This document shows, one piece after another, positions 1 through 9,119 of a DNA stretch of 64,000 nt. The DNA comes from Rhizobium herbae (GTDB taxonomy: Bacteria > Pseudomonadota > Alphaproteobacteria > Rhizobiales > Rhizobiaceae). A model generated the notes under the pieces. The model did no database searches and was not told where the DNA came from. It saw nothing but the letters and a program-made list of their open reading frames with translations. The translations under genes and the position numbers were made by a program. How positions within the stretch are numbered: position 1 is the first letter of the stretch; each line of letters opens with the position of its first letter. The stretch lies in NCBI RefSeq assembly GCF_017873135.1, contig NZ_JAGGJV010000001.1:806001-870000 (forward strand), given 5' to 3'.

Positions 1-46
1 GCAGCGGTAGAAGTGATCAATGGCCGAACGGCAGGGCCGGCACTGG

Positions 47-286
47 TCACGCGCTAGACCACTGGATCTTCAACTCCAGCTTCATTCTGACAACCGGCAT
101 GTGATCGGCATTCTGCACTTCGATTTCCAAGGCTTTGACCGGATCCTTCGGCAATCCGTCGAGCGCCATTTCGGCCAGGACGATCTTTGCCTGTCGGATC
201 GCAGCCATCAAATCTGAAAAATCAAAAGCGTCGTCGGCCGGAATTGTGCCGTCATTGTCGATTACGTTGAAATAAAACGCGGCCAT
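47..286 (-). CDS. DUF6894-type small protein
   Basis: A 79-residue cytosolic protein of unknown function. It opens with MAAFYFNV and has acidic spacing (DNDGTIPADDAFDF) followed by an alanine-rich helix. This matches the DUF6894 family, which is very common in Rhizobiales and usually starts M-x-x-(F/Y)YF-x-(V/I). The frame is open further upstream to 367, but I chose the internal ATG at 286 because the family begins there and an AAGGGGA ribosome-binding site lies just before it. No function is known for the family, and paralogues are numerous in rhizobia. Family call by recognition only. Confidence 0.75.
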   Translation of the reverse strand: MAAFYFNVIDNDGTIPADDAFDFSDLMAAIRQAKIVLAEMALDGLPKDPVKALEIEVQNADHMPVVRMKLELKIQWSSA

Positions 287-481
287 GGCGGTTTTTCCCC
301 TTGTTGGAGAAAAGACATGAAAACGCAAAAGGTTGCCTGACGGAAATTTTTCTTGGCGCTGAGACATGTCTTAGTGAATAGCGCTGAATTCAAATCGCGC
401 TAAACTGCAGCCATAGCCGATCATGCCTCGGGCACTGATGGCATCAGGACATAAAGTCCGATCCTCGAGAGGAGGAATAGA

Positions 482-712
482 ATGGCTTATTTCAATCCGC
501 AGATAGATGCGCTTTGTGGCGAGGACATCGACGCGCTGCGGCGTGTCTTCGACCAGTTTTGCGAAATCCATCAGACGACGCGATCGGACGCCGACATGCA
601 GATTTGCGCGGCCGCCATCATCCGGCTCTATCAAAGCGGACAAAGAGATCCCGCCGCGTTGACAAGGGCATGCGAGGCCGCGTTGCGGCAGGATTTTGCA
701 ATCGGCGCATGA
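482..712 (+). CDS. hypothetical protein, 76 aa
   Basis: Short soluble protein with no recognised domain. It is mostly helical and acidic at the N-terminus (IDALCGEDIDALRR), with three cysteines in the full sequence. A strong GAGAGGAGG ribosome-binding site lies just upstream of the ATG, which supports real translation. It stands alone between a DUF6894 gene and a tiny reverse-strand membrane peptide gene. Probably a lineage-specific rhizobial protein; function unknown. Confidence 0.6.
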   Translation: MAYFNPQIDALCGEDIDALRRVFDQFCEIHQTTRSDADMQICAAAIIRLYQSGQRDPAALTRACEAALRQDFAIGA

Positions 713-743
713 CGCAATTCGAGCCATGCCCGAATTGAAATCT

Positions 744-908
744 TCATTTCGTTTCCTGCGCCGCATTTTCCGGCGCAACAACCAGTGGATTCGGCGGCGT
801 CGTACTCTTTGCGCTTCCATCCGGTACGAAATACTGGACGGCGAGAATGCTGAGAATCGAGCGGACAACAATACCGAGAACACCGATCATAAGTGCGCGG
901 GATGTCAT
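744..908 (-). CDS. small single-pass membrane peptide, 54 aa
   Basis: A very short reading frame starting MTSRALMIGVLGIVVRSIL and ending in QETK. Residues about 6-25 form one hydrophobic segment (LMIGVLGIVVRSILSILAV), followed by a Pro/Thr/Ser-rich hydrophilic tail (STTPPNP). An AAGGCGGAG ribosome-binding site sits just upstream of the ATG at 908. The composition and the good initiation site favour a genuine small membrane protein. Function unknown. The longer overlapping frame on the same strand (371-883) has no such support. Confidence 0.55.
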   Translation of the reverse strand: MTSRALMIGVLGIVVRSILSILAVQYFVPDGSAKSTTPPNPLVVAPENAAQETK

Positions 909-998
909 GATTGAACTCCGCCTTCGAAAAGCAGCCGTAGAAAAAGTTTACCCCGTCAGCCGGGCCGCGCTCTCGCGTGGCCCGATGCTTTGTCCAGT

Positions 999-1613
999 CT
1001 ACTTGTAGACGTAGACGATCCGGCGGCTCTGCGGGTCGACCAGCATCGGCCGGTCGTTGATGCGCACATAGCTGTATTGGTAGTCGGGCACCTGAGAAAT
1101 CACCACGTCGCTGGGCAGCGTTGCTCCGACCACGACTTCGCCGTCATAGGGAACCGCGTCCATCGGCGTGCGGTCGATATAGGTCAAAACTTCCGGCGGC
1201 GGCACGATCGCACCGCTGCCGTCGACCGTTCCGATCAGCTCATCGCCAGGTGCCGGATCGGCGGGACCAGCCGCGCTGCCGGTTCGCTCGAAGCTGACGA
1301 CCGGTACGCCAAGATCCATGCGGCGTTCCTGGACGATGACGGGCGCACCGTTATAGTCGACCGTCAGTTCCTGGGCGTAGACCCAGCCGCGCAGGCCGTT
1401 GACATCGATACGGCACCAGCTGTCCCCTTCAAGGCAGCCGTCAAGCGCCGCGGCGCTGCCACGGGTGGCAATACCCACGGACGGGTAATCCGCGCCAGGG
1501 CCGGAATAAACTGTCAGGTCCGTCGCCGTTGTCGCCATCATGCCGGCCTGGGCGAACCCGGCTCCGGTAAGAAGCATTGCACTCACGAGCAAGGGTTTTG
1601 AAATCCACCGCAT
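999..1613 (-). CDS. secreted SH3 (SH3b) and DUF1236 domain protein
   Basis: A 204-residue exported protein. Residues 1-23 are a Sec signal peptide (hydrophobic core LLVSAMLLTGAGF, cleavage after AQA). Residues about 28-85 form a bacterial SH3 domain (TDLTVYSGPGADYPSVG ... WCRIDVNGLRGWVYAQEL), a fold often linked to the cell wall or periplasm. The C-terminus (DVVISQVPDYQYSYVRINDRP ... RIVYVYK) matches DUF1236, a module found in rhizobial envelope proteins. Likely periplasmic and structural or peptidoglycan-associated. The substrate is not evident. Confidence 0.8.
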   Translation of the reverse strand: MRWISKPLLVSAMLLTGAGFAQAGMMATTATDLTVYSGPGADYPSVGIATRGSAAALDGCLEGDSWCRIDVNGLRGWVYAQELTVDYNGAPVIVQERRMDLGVPVVSFERTGSAAGPADPAPGDELIGTVDGSGAIVPPPEVLTYIDRTPMDAVPYDGEVVVGATLPSDVVISQVPDYQYSYVRINDRPMLVDPQSRRIVYVYK

Positions 1614-1682
1614 TTTCTTTCTCCTTTTTGAACAGTGGATGCCAAACGTCCGACAGCACCCAATGTTCCTTGGAGCAGCGCG

Positions 1683-3407
1683 CTATCCCGCCTGCAACAG
1701 GCTCAGGCGGCGGTAGAGACCATTCTGTTTCAGGAGTTCCGAATGGCTGCCATCCTCCACGATCATGCCCTCATTGACGACGAGGATGCGGTCTGCCTGG
1801 GTGATCGTCGCCAGCCGGTGGGCGATAACCAGCGTCGTGCGGCCTTTCGACAGTTCTGCGAGAGATTGCTGGATGGCCCGTTCTGTTTCGGTGTCGAGCG
1901 CCGACGTCGCCTCGTCGAGGATCAGGATCGGCGGGTTCTTCAGAAAGATACGGGCGATGGCGAGCCGTTGTTTCTGCCCGCCCGAAAGCTTCACGCCGCG
2001 CTCCCCGACAACTGTGTCCAGCCCCTGCGGCAGGCCGGCGATGACGCCTTCGAGACGCGCCTTCCCGGCGGCCTCGATGATCTCCTCTTCGCTGGCATCG
2101 AGCCGGCCATAGGCGATGTTTTCCCGCAACGAGCCTGCGAACAGGAAGACATCCTGGCTGACGATGCCGATATGGTTTCGCAACGACCGCAGGCTCATGT
2201 CGCGAATATCGATATCATCGATGGTGATGGAACCGCCCGTCACCTCGTAGAAACGCGGCAGCAGAGCGCAGATCGTCGTCTTGCCGGCGCCTGACGGACC
2301 GACAAAGGCGACTGTCTCGCCGGCGCGGATATCGATGGCCAGATCGTTAAGGATCGCCTTCGACTGCTGGTATCCGAAGCGGGCGTTGCGATAACGGATA
2401 TCGCCCTTCAGCGCCGACACGTCGCGGGCACCTGGCCGGTCGGCGATATCCGGGCGGGTATCGAGAAAGTCGATGTAGCGGCGGAAGCCGGCAATACCCT
2501 TGGGATAGGTCTCGATGACCGAATTGATCTTGTCGACAGGGCGAAAGAACACACCCACCAGCAACAGAAAGCCGACAAACCCGCCCGCCGTGAGTTCTCC
2601 CTTCAGCACGAAGTAGCTGCCGGCGACGAGAACAACCATCTGGACGAGGCGCATGGAGAGATAGCTGAGCGTCATCGACACCGCCATGATCCGGTAGGCA
2701 TCGAGCTTGGTCTTGCGATAACGCTGGTTGTCCTTTTCGAACAGCCCACGCTCGTGGTCTTCATTGGCAAAGGCCTGCACGACGCGGATGCCGCCGACAT
2801 TTTCCTCGATCCGGGCATTGAAATCGCCGACGCGATTGTAGAGCGCCTGCCAGTTGCGCGTCATCCGGCCGCCGTACCGGGTCGTCAACCAGGCGGTCAG
2901 AGGCAGCACCAGGGCGGTGATGAGCGCCAGTTTCGGATTGACCGACGCCATCAGCAGGAAGGCGCCGATCAGCGTCATGATGGCGATGAACACGTCTTCC
3001 GGGCCATGATGTGCGACCTCGCCGATTTCCTCCAGGTCTTTCGTCAGCCGAGCCACGAGATGGCCGGTCTTCTGGTTGTCGAAATAACCGAAGGACAGCT
3101 TTTGCAGATGATCGAATGCCTTTCGCCGCATCTCGGTCTCGATATTGATGCCGAGCATATGCCCCCAATAGGTGACGATCGCCATCAGCCCGCCGTTGAT
3201 GACATAGATCAGCATCAGCCCCGCGGACGCCGCGGCGACATAGCCCCACTGGCCGGTCGGCAACAGCACGTCGATGAACAGCTTGACCGCGATCGGAAAG
3301 CCAAGCTCCAGCAGCCCGGAGGCGACCGCACAGGAAAAGTCCAGGAGGAACAGGCGCCGGTGCGGCCGGTAGTAAGCGAAGAAACGGGCGACGACATCGC
3401 GCATCAT
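1683..3407 (-). CDS. ABC exporter, fused permease-ATPase half-transporter
   Basis: A 574-residue MsbA-like half-transporter that should work as a homodimer in the inner membrane. Residues 1-310 hold the six-helix ABC exporter membrane domain, with the coupling-region text FGYFDNQKTGHLVARLTKD. The nucleotide-binding domain follows: Walker A GPSGAGKTT (about 370), Q-loop SQDVFLFAG, signature LSGGQKQR, Walker B ILILDEATSALD and switch His in IAHRLAT. It resembles lipid or multidrug exporters, but the substrate cannot be read from the sequence. It stands alone with no partner transporter gene. Confidence 0.9.
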   Translation of the reverse strand: MMRDVVARFFAYYRPHRRLFLLDFSCAVASGLLELGFPIAVKLFIDVLLPTGQWGYVAAASAGLMLIYVINGGLMAIVTYWGHMLGINIETEMRRKAFDHLQKLSFGYFDNQKTGHLVARLTKDLEEIGEVAHHGPEDVFIAIMTLIGAFLLMASVNPKLALITALVLPLTAWLTTRYGGRMTRNWQALYNRVGDFNARIEENVGGIRVVQAFANEDHERGLFEKDNQRYRKTKLDAYRIMAVSMTLSYLSMRLVQMVVLVAGSYFVLKGELTAGGFVGFLLLVGVFFRPVDKINSVIETYPKGIAGFRRYIDFLDTRPDIADRPGARDVSALKGDIRYRNARFGYQQSKAILNDLAIDIRAGETVAFVGPSGAGKTTICALLPRFYEVTGGSITIDDIDIRDMSLRSLRNHIGIVSQDVFLFAGSLRENIAYGRLDASEEEIIEAAGKARLEGVIAGLPQGLDTVVGERGVKLSGGQKQRLAIARIFLKNPPILILDEATSALDTETERAIQQSLAELSKGRTTLVIAHRLATITQADRILVVNEGMIVEDGSHSELLKQNGLYRRLSLLQAG

Positions 3408-3903
3408 AATCGTTTGGATCCTTGTCCGCGCTCACCTGTGGAGCGAACTGGCCGAACATTCGGCAATGACCGGAGGTTCCCGCCTACGCGAAAGCCATCC
3501 CCAGCCGATTTGCGCTTCTTTTAATCGCTCCCGTTGGAACAACAAGCCGGGTGGGAAAAAAGAGCGCAACTGTGGCGATATGCCAAACCATTTATCCCGG
3601 CAGCAGATGTTTTTGCATCGACCCAGACTTTATGAGGTCATCTGTCTTAGTCAGGTTAAAATCGGCGTCCAAAAGTGCCAATCTGTCTACCGATCAGGCA
3701 GCGAATACACTCGAATAAAACGCAGCACCCAGCCGTTGTTAATGGGTGGGCCTGCTCGGCTCCATCGAATTTATGGTGTCAAAAAGGGAGGTTATTCCGC
3801 CGCCTGCAAACCAACACCACCAAATTTGTTTCAACCAGCGCTTGAAAATTGTGTATTGAAGAGCACTCGACTAAAAATCACGCGGCAATATAAGGAGGTC
3901 ACT
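3408..3903. other. long intergenic region with no supported gene
   Basis: About 500 bases between the divergent ABC exporter and a small TTG-initiated gene. Reading frames cross it, but none has a ribosome-binding site, a plausible start or recognisable protein composition. It is noticeably more AT-rich than the neighbouring coding DNA. It must hold the promoters of both flanking genes; I cannot place them with confidence. No strong hairpin or palindrome was seen. Confidence 0.5.
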
Positions 3904-4119
3904 TTGTTCTGGCACTACGTAACCCTCAGCAACGGGAAATCGGCTCTCGTGGATTTCTCAAAAGTTATGTACATCGTAGAAAATGCTGACAGCGGCACAA
4001 CGCTTCATTTCCAACTTGAATCCGAAAACTCCAGTGGAAAGACCGTTCCCAAATCCATGACGGTGAAGGACAGCTTGGAAGTTCTCGGCAAAGTATTGAA
4101 GGGCCGGAAGCTGTTCTGA
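3904..4119 (+). CDS. hypothetical protein, 71 aa, TTG start
   Basis: Soluble 71-residue protein (FWHYVTLSNGKSALVDFSKV ... LGKVLKGRKLF). The start is set by a perfect AAGGAGG at 3892-3898, five bases before a TTG codon. Upstream in-frame sequence to 3466 is cysteine- and basic-rich and looks non-coding. The central part reads like a short beta-rich sensor or LytTR-like strand pattern, but I do not assign a family. The 10-bp hairpin at 4176 may be its terminator. Function unknown. Confidence 0.6.
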   Translation: MFWHYVTLSNGKSALVDFSKVMYIVENADSGTTLHFQLESENSSGKTVPKSMTVKDSLEVLGKVLKGRKLF

Positions 4120-4175
4120 CATCGCTGGGGCAGCTTGTCGCCCGCCGCGCCAGGCGGTCAGCTATCGGCTACAGC

Positions 4176-4200
4176 AGTGGCGCTTCCGAAGCGCCACTTT
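4176..4200 (+). terminator. hairpin, possible terminator
   Basis: A perfect 10-bp stem (AGTGGCGCTT / AAGCGCCACT) with a 3-base CCG loop, followed by only a short T run. It lies 57 bases after the stop of the 71-aa gene. It could end that transcript, but the weak T tract makes intrinsic termination uncertain. Confidence 0.45.
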
Positions 4201-4429
4201 CAAACGCAAGCAGCCAACGCCTGATGCGGCCAAGCACAGCCGGCGCGCTATCCGGGATAGGCATTGCCGTTTCCTGAATACCGGCCAACAACCCCGGTCC
4301 AGCAATCCCGACAAAGAAAATGCCAAAAACCGCTTTCAAAACGGTGCAAACGGCATGCCGGTGTTGCGCAAGACAGCGCTACACCGAAATATCACTCAAA
4401 ATCGAAAATCTTGCGAATTCAGAGAATAA

Positions 4430-4505
<76 letters not shown>

Positions 4506-4653
4506 GCCAGACCGCTTCGCTTCGGTCTCTAGAACCACATTGCTGCGGTCTGATGGGGCGTATAATGGCGTTCGCCGGGCTTGTCCAGTTCTTCGAGCGA
4601 TTTTCTTTCGGATTTCTCAAAAAAATCTGTGTGGGCCGTTTAAGGTCTGTTTT

Positions 4654-5571
4654 TCAAAGATAAAGTTCGCCGGCCGCGATCTTCACCGCCTGTCCGCCGA
4701 TCCGGGCCGTGGCAATTTCACCGCCGGAAACGTCGATATGAAGATGCAACAGCGACGGGCGCCCCATCTCGACGCCCTGCTCGATCAGGAACGGATGATG
4801 CCCGTCGATCAGCTGGTCGAAGTGGTGGATGGCGCCGGAAAAGGCGGCAACCGCCGAGCCCGTCGCCGGGTCTTCGACGATGCCCATGGCCGGCGCGAAC
4901 ATCCGGGTATGGAAGCGGGCGATGTGATTGACGCCGCCGCGGCAATAGAGATAGGCACTGGCAAGCCGCCCCTCCGCGATCGGCGTGATCTGCTCCCATT
5001 GTGCCGCGTCGAACTCCACGCTGCCTGCAGCGCCGACGTCGTGAACGGGGATCATCACGAAGGGCACCCCTGCGCTCCAGAAGGAGGGCACGTGGTTTTC
5101 GAAGCCGATCTGCGATACCTTCAGGCTGAACGCATCGGCAAGCGCCTGCCGGTCGAACTTGGCGTCGAGCTGCACCGATTTCCGCGGCACGTCAAATTCG
5201 GCGAAGGTGGCAGACCCTGCCCTGCTCCGCACCGCACAGCGCACCGGGCCGACATTTTCCTCGATCATCTGGACAAGGTCGTAATCCTCGTCTTCGGAGT
5301 CTCGTCCGGCCTCGGCCAGCGCAATTGCAGCGCCCACTGTCGGATGACCGGCGAAGGGCAATTCATAGCCCGGCGTGAAAATCCGCAGGCGTGCCGCATG
5401 CGCCGGATTTTCGGGCGGCTGCACGAAAACAGTTTCCGACAGATTGAACTCGCCGGCAATCGCCTGCATCGTCGCATCGCTCAGGCCATCGCCGTCAAAA
5501 ACGACGGCGAGCGGGTTTCCCTCCAGCCTGTTGGCGGTGAAAACGTCGTAGATTGCATAGCGCCGCGCCAC
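4654..5571 (-). CDS. PhzF family isomerase-like protein
   Basis: A 305-residue member of the PhzF superfamily, which has a two-lobed diaminopimelate-epimerase fold. Seen in the sequence: N-terminal [16 protein letters not shown], the conserved acid in FNLSETVFV (the catalytic Glu position in PhzF), the phosphate/substrate loop [12 protein letters not shown], and the second-lobe motif [11 protein letters not shown]. Most rhizobial members act on unknown substrates, and there is no phenazine pathway here, so the phenazine name should not be taken literally. It lies just upstream of tRNA-Lys and downstream of the Nudix gene, on the same strand. Confidence 0.88.
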   Translation of the reverse strand: MARRYAIYDVFTANRLEGNPLAVVFDGDGLSDATMQAIAGEFNLSETVFVQPPENPAHAARLRIFTPGYELPFAGHPTVGAAIALAEAGRDSEDEDYDLVQMIEENVGPVRCAVRSRAGSATFAEFDVPRKSVQLDAKFDRQALADAFSLKVSQIGFENHVPSFWSAGVPFVMIPVHDVGAAGSVEFDAAQWEQITPIAEGRLASAYLYCRGGVNHIARFHTRMFAPAMGIVEDPATGSAVAAFSGAIHHFDQLIDGHHPFLIEQGVEMGRPSLLHLHIDVSGGEIATARIGGQAVKIAAGELYL

Positions 5572-5641
5572 GATGGTCTCCCTTACTGTTTTCCACTGTC
5601 AGAACTTGCACGGCAGGTAATCGGCGGCAAGCGCAAAAGCG

Positions 5642-6373
5642 TCAGCATGCGTTCTTGAAAACCCATTCCAGGATCGGCGGCATGAAGGGCAGATAGAGAT
5701 GCTCAGCCGGGTCGGAGCTGCGAATGGCGAGCGCCTCGTCGATTTCAGGCTCCGGATCGACGAGGATATGCGCGCCGATGCGGTCGATCAATTCCGCGGC
5801 TGTCTCGGCAAAGCGATAGGTCCGGAAAACAGTGATAACACCCCTGTCATGCAGCGCATGGAGCCCCGATACGCTCCTTGCATCCGCCAGCGTTAGCCCG
5901 GTTTCCTCCAGCACCTCTCGCGCCATGTTGCCGTCGAGATCGCAGATCCCATCGCGAATATCCCCCGGGTCCAGCGATCCGGCGGCGCAATAGACGCGGC
6001 CGGGATTGGAGGTATGCTTGCCCATTCTGATGGCGATCACGGCGTTGTCGGACGACACGATGACCGGCAGGCTGAACAGGTGGATTGCGGATGCAACCGG
6101 CCTCGCCTTCCGCCACAGCAGGAACGTCGAATACGGGACGACATGCGTCTCCCCCGAAATGACGCCGTCGCGAATCTGAACGGCGCGCGGCAGCATCATC
6201 AACCCGTCGTACAAAGCGGGGTTGGCGGCAAATTCCTCATCCCAATTTGCCGCAATCTCTGTCTGTTCGGCGCGATAATAGGGATGCGGCCCGTCGACCA
6301 CCCGCAGATCGACGCGCAGGACAGGAAAGATCGCCCGCTCGAGGGGCCACTCGGAAATGTTACTGGTCAGCAT
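5642..6373 (-). CDS. Nudix-like hydrolase
   Basis: A 243-residue protein with a Nudix helix end (REVLEETGLTL, about residues 158-168) preceded by a glycine-rich loop (AAGSLDPGDI). The box is not canonical: the spacing between the first glycine and REVLEE is longer, and the Glu normally seven residues before the Arg is not where expected. It may therefore be a divergent or metal-altered member. I use the ATG at 6373 rather than 6409 because it leaves a 5-base gap to the preceding gene instead of a 31-base overlap. Likely co-transcribed with the EEP protein upstream. Substrate unknown. Confidence 0.7.
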   Translation of the reverse strand: MLTSNISEWPLERAIFPVLRVDLRVVDGPHPYYRAEQTEIAANWDEEFAANPALYDGLMMLPRAVQIRDGVISGETHVVPYSTFLLWRKARPVASAIHLFSLPVIVSSDNAVIAIRMGKHTSNPGRVYCAAGSLDPGDIRDGICDLDGNMAREVLEETGLTLADARSVSGLHALHDRGVITVFRTYRFAETAAELIDRIGAHILVDPEPEIDEALAIRSSDPAEHLYLPFMPPILEWVFKNAC

Positions 6374-6378
6374 GGCAA

Positions 6379-7485
6379 TCACACATTGAGGGAAATGACG
6401 ACGGGGCAATGATCGGAGGCTTTCGGCCGGTCCCAGCCCGTTCTCGGGTAGCGTTCGACGTCCTGCCCCTTCGGGAAGATCGTGCGGTAAGGCTGGCCGC
6501 CACGGATGATCTCCGGCACGCTTGTCGGATTGCGCTCGGCCAGCGCACGCGACAGCCAGATATAGTCGAGCTGGCAGAGGTGCCTTTCCTCTGGGCCGCG
6601 GCTGTGAAACAGCGTCCAGCGGTCGAGTTCGGGGCGGCGGCGCATGGCGTTTTCGACGAAACCGTCGTGGCTGAGCGCATCCAGCGCGCTCGTCGCCTCC
6701 TGCCGCGGCACGAAACTGTAGCCGTTGCGCCGGTCGCCGAGTACGTCGACCCGCTCCTGATAGTCGTTCATGTCGCCGCAGATGGCGAACATCTTGCCCG
6801 CCATGTTGCCGGCGCCAAAACGATTCTCGACGATCCGCCGCACGGCCGCCACCTCGGCGGCTCTCACCGGCATCGTTGCCATGCGTCCGTCAAGGCCTTC
6901 GCGCGCCGGTCCCATCGATTTGAGATGCACGACGAACAGCGTGAAGGGTCGCCCGCCGATGCGGAAGTCCAGCTCCAGGCAATCCCGCTTGAAGATGCGG
7001 TCGCCCGGCACATTGGTCGCGGCCAGCGCATCGTTGAACAGGTCGAAATCGGCATAGGTGACACCGGCATGCGATTTGACATCGACGCATTCGATCTTCT
7101 GCCCGTCGCGGGTTTCCTCGCGCACCAGCACCGCAACATCGATGCCGCGGCTGTCATTGCCCTCGATCAGGTATTTCTGCCGGTAGCCGTTGCCGACCAT
7201 GCGAAAGAGATAGCCGTATTCAAATGCCTGCAGCGCCGCCATGTTGTCGGCCTCCTGCAGGCAGAGGATATCGGCGTCGCAATCGGCGATCGCCAGCGCC
7301 GACATCTGCCGGGTATCATCGGTATGCGCGATGGTGCGGGCTTCCTCCAGCCGCTGGTATTCCGCCTCGCTCTTCACGTCGAAGAGCCTGAGCACACGAT
7401 CCTGCTTGAGGTTGTTGCGAAAACCGGAGAAATCGAACCTGCTCATCAGGTTTTCGATATTGAAGGTGGCAAGACGAAGGGACAT
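6379..7485 (-). CDS. endonuclease/exonuclease/phosphatase (EEP) family protein
   Basis: A 368-residue metal-dependent phosphodiesterase or phosphatase of the DNase I-like fold. Family motifs appear in order: N-terminal TFNIENL, LCLQEAD with the metal-binding Glu, VVHLKSMG, ICGDMNDYQE (catalytic Asp-Asn pair), LDYIWLS and C-terminal KASDHCPVVI (catalytic Asp-His). No signal peptide is seen, so it is probably cytosolic. The family covers DNA repair nucleases, sphingomyelinases and inositol phosphatases, and the sequence does not decide among them. It heads a short run with the Nudix gene, suggesting nucleotide clean-up, which is inference. Confidence 0.85.
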   Translation of the reverse strand: MSLRLATFNIENLMSRFDFSGFRNNLKQDRVLRLFDVKSEAEYQRLEEARTIAHTDDTRQMSALAIADCDADILCLQEADNMAALQAFEYGYLFRMVGNGYRQKYLIEGNDSRGIDVAVLVREETRDGQKIECVDVKSHAGVTYADFDLFNDALAATNVPGDRIFKRDCLELDFRIGGRPFTLFVVHLKSMGPAREGLDGRMATMPVRAAEVAAVRRIVENRFGAGNMAGKMFAICGDMNDYQERVDVLGDRRNGYSFVPRQEATSALDALSHDGFVENAMRRRPELDRWTLFHSRGPEERHLCQLDYIWLSRALAERNPTSVPEIIRGGQPYRTIFPKGQDVERYPRTGWDRPKASDHCPVVISLNV

Positions 7486-7696
7486 CAGCAGCTTCCGTAT
7501 GCGATCGAGGCGATTTTAGACAATCACGGGCAAAAGTCGAACGCCTTTCTCTTCGCAGGCACCCGGCTCCACAATGGACTGCTGCACGACCAAAATTGGG
7601 GCGATCTCATCCCGATGAATAATCGGCCTTGATAAGCCGTTCCTAATGCGCAAGATCGACGTGAAGGACGCGAAAAGCGCCGGGGAAGGAACGGCA

Positions 7697-8080
7697 ATGT
7701 CAATGAGGAAACGGTTCGGAAAATCTGCGCTGGCGGCCATGGCGCTTCTCGGTGTCACTGCTGCGGCTGCCTATGCCGACAGCTTCGGCGCGATCTCGCT
7801 TTCGCCGGCGACCGGAGCGACAGGCTGGTCGCACGACTACAGTTCGCGCTGGGAAGCCGAAGATGTGGCGCAATCACATTGTTACAAGAATGCCGGCGAT
7901 TGCCGCGTCGCCATCTGGTTCAAGAACGCTTGCGGCGCCGTCGCGCGCGGCGACGACGGCGGATGGGGCGCCAACTGGGGGGCCGAAAGCCGGCAAGCGC
8001 AACGTGCGGCCCTCGCCTCCTGCTCGAACCATTCCTACGGCTGCCAGGTGATCCGCTGGCAATGTTCCGGCGGATATTGA
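7697..8080 (+). CDS. secreted DUF4189 protein
   Basis: A 127-residue exported protein. It has a signal peptide (basic MRKRFGKS, then LAAMALLGVTAAAAYA, cleavage before DSFGAIS) and a DUF4189 domain with the alternating Ala/Cys pattern typical of that family (SHCYKNAGDCRVAIWFKNACGAVARGDDGGWG ... ASCSNHSYGCQVIRWQC). The six cysteines in the mature part could form three disulfides in the periplasm. The start at 7697 is chosen for its GGGAAGGA ribosome-binding site and because the signal peptide begins there. Function of the family is unknown. Confidence 0.85.
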   Translation: MSMRKRFGKSALAAMALLGVTAAAAYADSFGAISLSPATGATGWSHDYSSRWEAEDVAQSHCYKNAGDCRVAIWFKNACGAVARGDDGGWGANWGAESRQAQRAALASCSNHSYGCQVIRWQCSGGY

Positions 8081-8096
8081 CAAGGCTCTGGACACT

Positions 8097-9119
8097 TCAG
8101 AGCAGCCATCCCTGGCGGATCACGAACGGCTGTAGAATACCGCATGGCATGGCCGTCGCGGAATAGGCTTTGAGGCTTTGCCCGCCCGCCGTGCGCAGTG
8201 ACAGGGCAAACCGCTCGCCCTCGAAGAGGCAGGAGACCACCTGGAGAACGATCCCAAGCGGATCGGCGACGACATGTTCCGGACGCACCAGCACGGGGCG
8301 GCTGGGGCCGGCGGTTTGCCTGAAAGAGGCCTCTATCGCCTGCCAAAACACCAGGCGCGAGCCATGATCGGGCAACGTCAGGTCGAGGATGGCCCCCTGC
8401 CCGACGAGCCCTCCGACGATCCGGCCTTCCGGCCGTGCATAGATCTCCTGCGGCGATGCGACCTGCATCAGCCGCCCCTCGGACATGACGGCGATATCGG
8501 TCGCCAGCGCCATCGCCTCACCCTGGTCGTGCGTCACATAGATCATCGTGGCGCCTGAACGGGCGTGGAACTCGCGGAACGTCTCCTCCATCGCCGCCTT
8601 CAGATGGCGGTCGAGATTGGCCAGCGGCTCGTCCAGAAGCACCACGTCCGGCGACGTCACCAGGCAGCGGGCAAGCGCCACGCGCTGCCTCTGGCCGCCG
8701 GAGAGGCCGGCCGGCCGGCGCATGGCAAACTCCTCCAGGCGGACGACCGCAAGCGCATCCCTGACACGCGTCTCCCACGCAGCGCCAGAGACGCCGCGCA
8801 CCTTCAGCGGATAACCGACATTCTGCGCAACGGTCATGTGCGGCCAGAGCGCATAGGACTGGAACACCATCGCCATGTTGCGCTTTTCCGGCGGCAGCGA
8901 ACCGCTGCCATCTGCAAGCGTCCGTTCGCCCAGCAGGATCGAACCATCCGTCGGCTGCTCGAAGCCCGCGATCATGCGCAGCACCGTCGTCTTGCCACAG
9001 CCGGACGGCCCGAGCAGCGCCAGAAAGCCGCCCTCGCGTACCGTCAGGGACAGGTCAGCGACGGCGGCCCGGCCGGTGCCGAAATCCTTGCTCAGATGAT
9101 TGAGGATCAGTTGCGCCAT
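8097..9119 (-). CDS. ABC importer ATPase, Fe3+/spermidine type
   Basis: A 340-residue ATPase of the CUT1/FbpC-PotA type. Walker A is GPSGCGKTT (about 38-46), Q-loop FQSYALWPHMTV, signature LSGGQRQRVALAR, Walker B VVLLDEPLANLD and switch His in YVTHDQGEA. A TOBE-like regulatory domain (RPEHVVADPLGIVLQVVSCLFEGERF) ends the protein. It is the last gene of an operon with the dual permease (13-base overlap) and the binding protein, and should power uptake of the same substrate. Confidence 0.9.
   Translation of the reverse strand: MAQLILNHLSKDFGTGRAAVADLSLTVREGGFLALLGPSGCGKTTVLRMIAGFEQPTDGSILLGERTLADGSGSLPPEKRNMAMVFQSYALWPHMTVAQNVGYPLKVRGVSGAAWETRVRDALAVVRLEEFAMRRPAGLSGGQRQRVALARCLVTSPDVVLLDEPLANLDRHLKAAMEETFREFHARSGATMIYVTHDQGEAMALATDIAVMSEGRLMQVASPQEIYARPEGRIVGGLVGQGAILDLTLPDHGSRLVFWQAIEASFRQTAGPSRPVLVRPEHVVADPLGIVLQVVSCLFEGERFALSLRTAGGQSLKAYSATAMPCGILQPFVIRQGWLL

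Noticed and set aside
371..883. Reverse-strand frame of 170 codons
   Set aside because: Arg- and Ser-rich, no ribosome-binding site, and it covers the 76-aa gene on the other strand; composition is that of antisense high-GC DNA.
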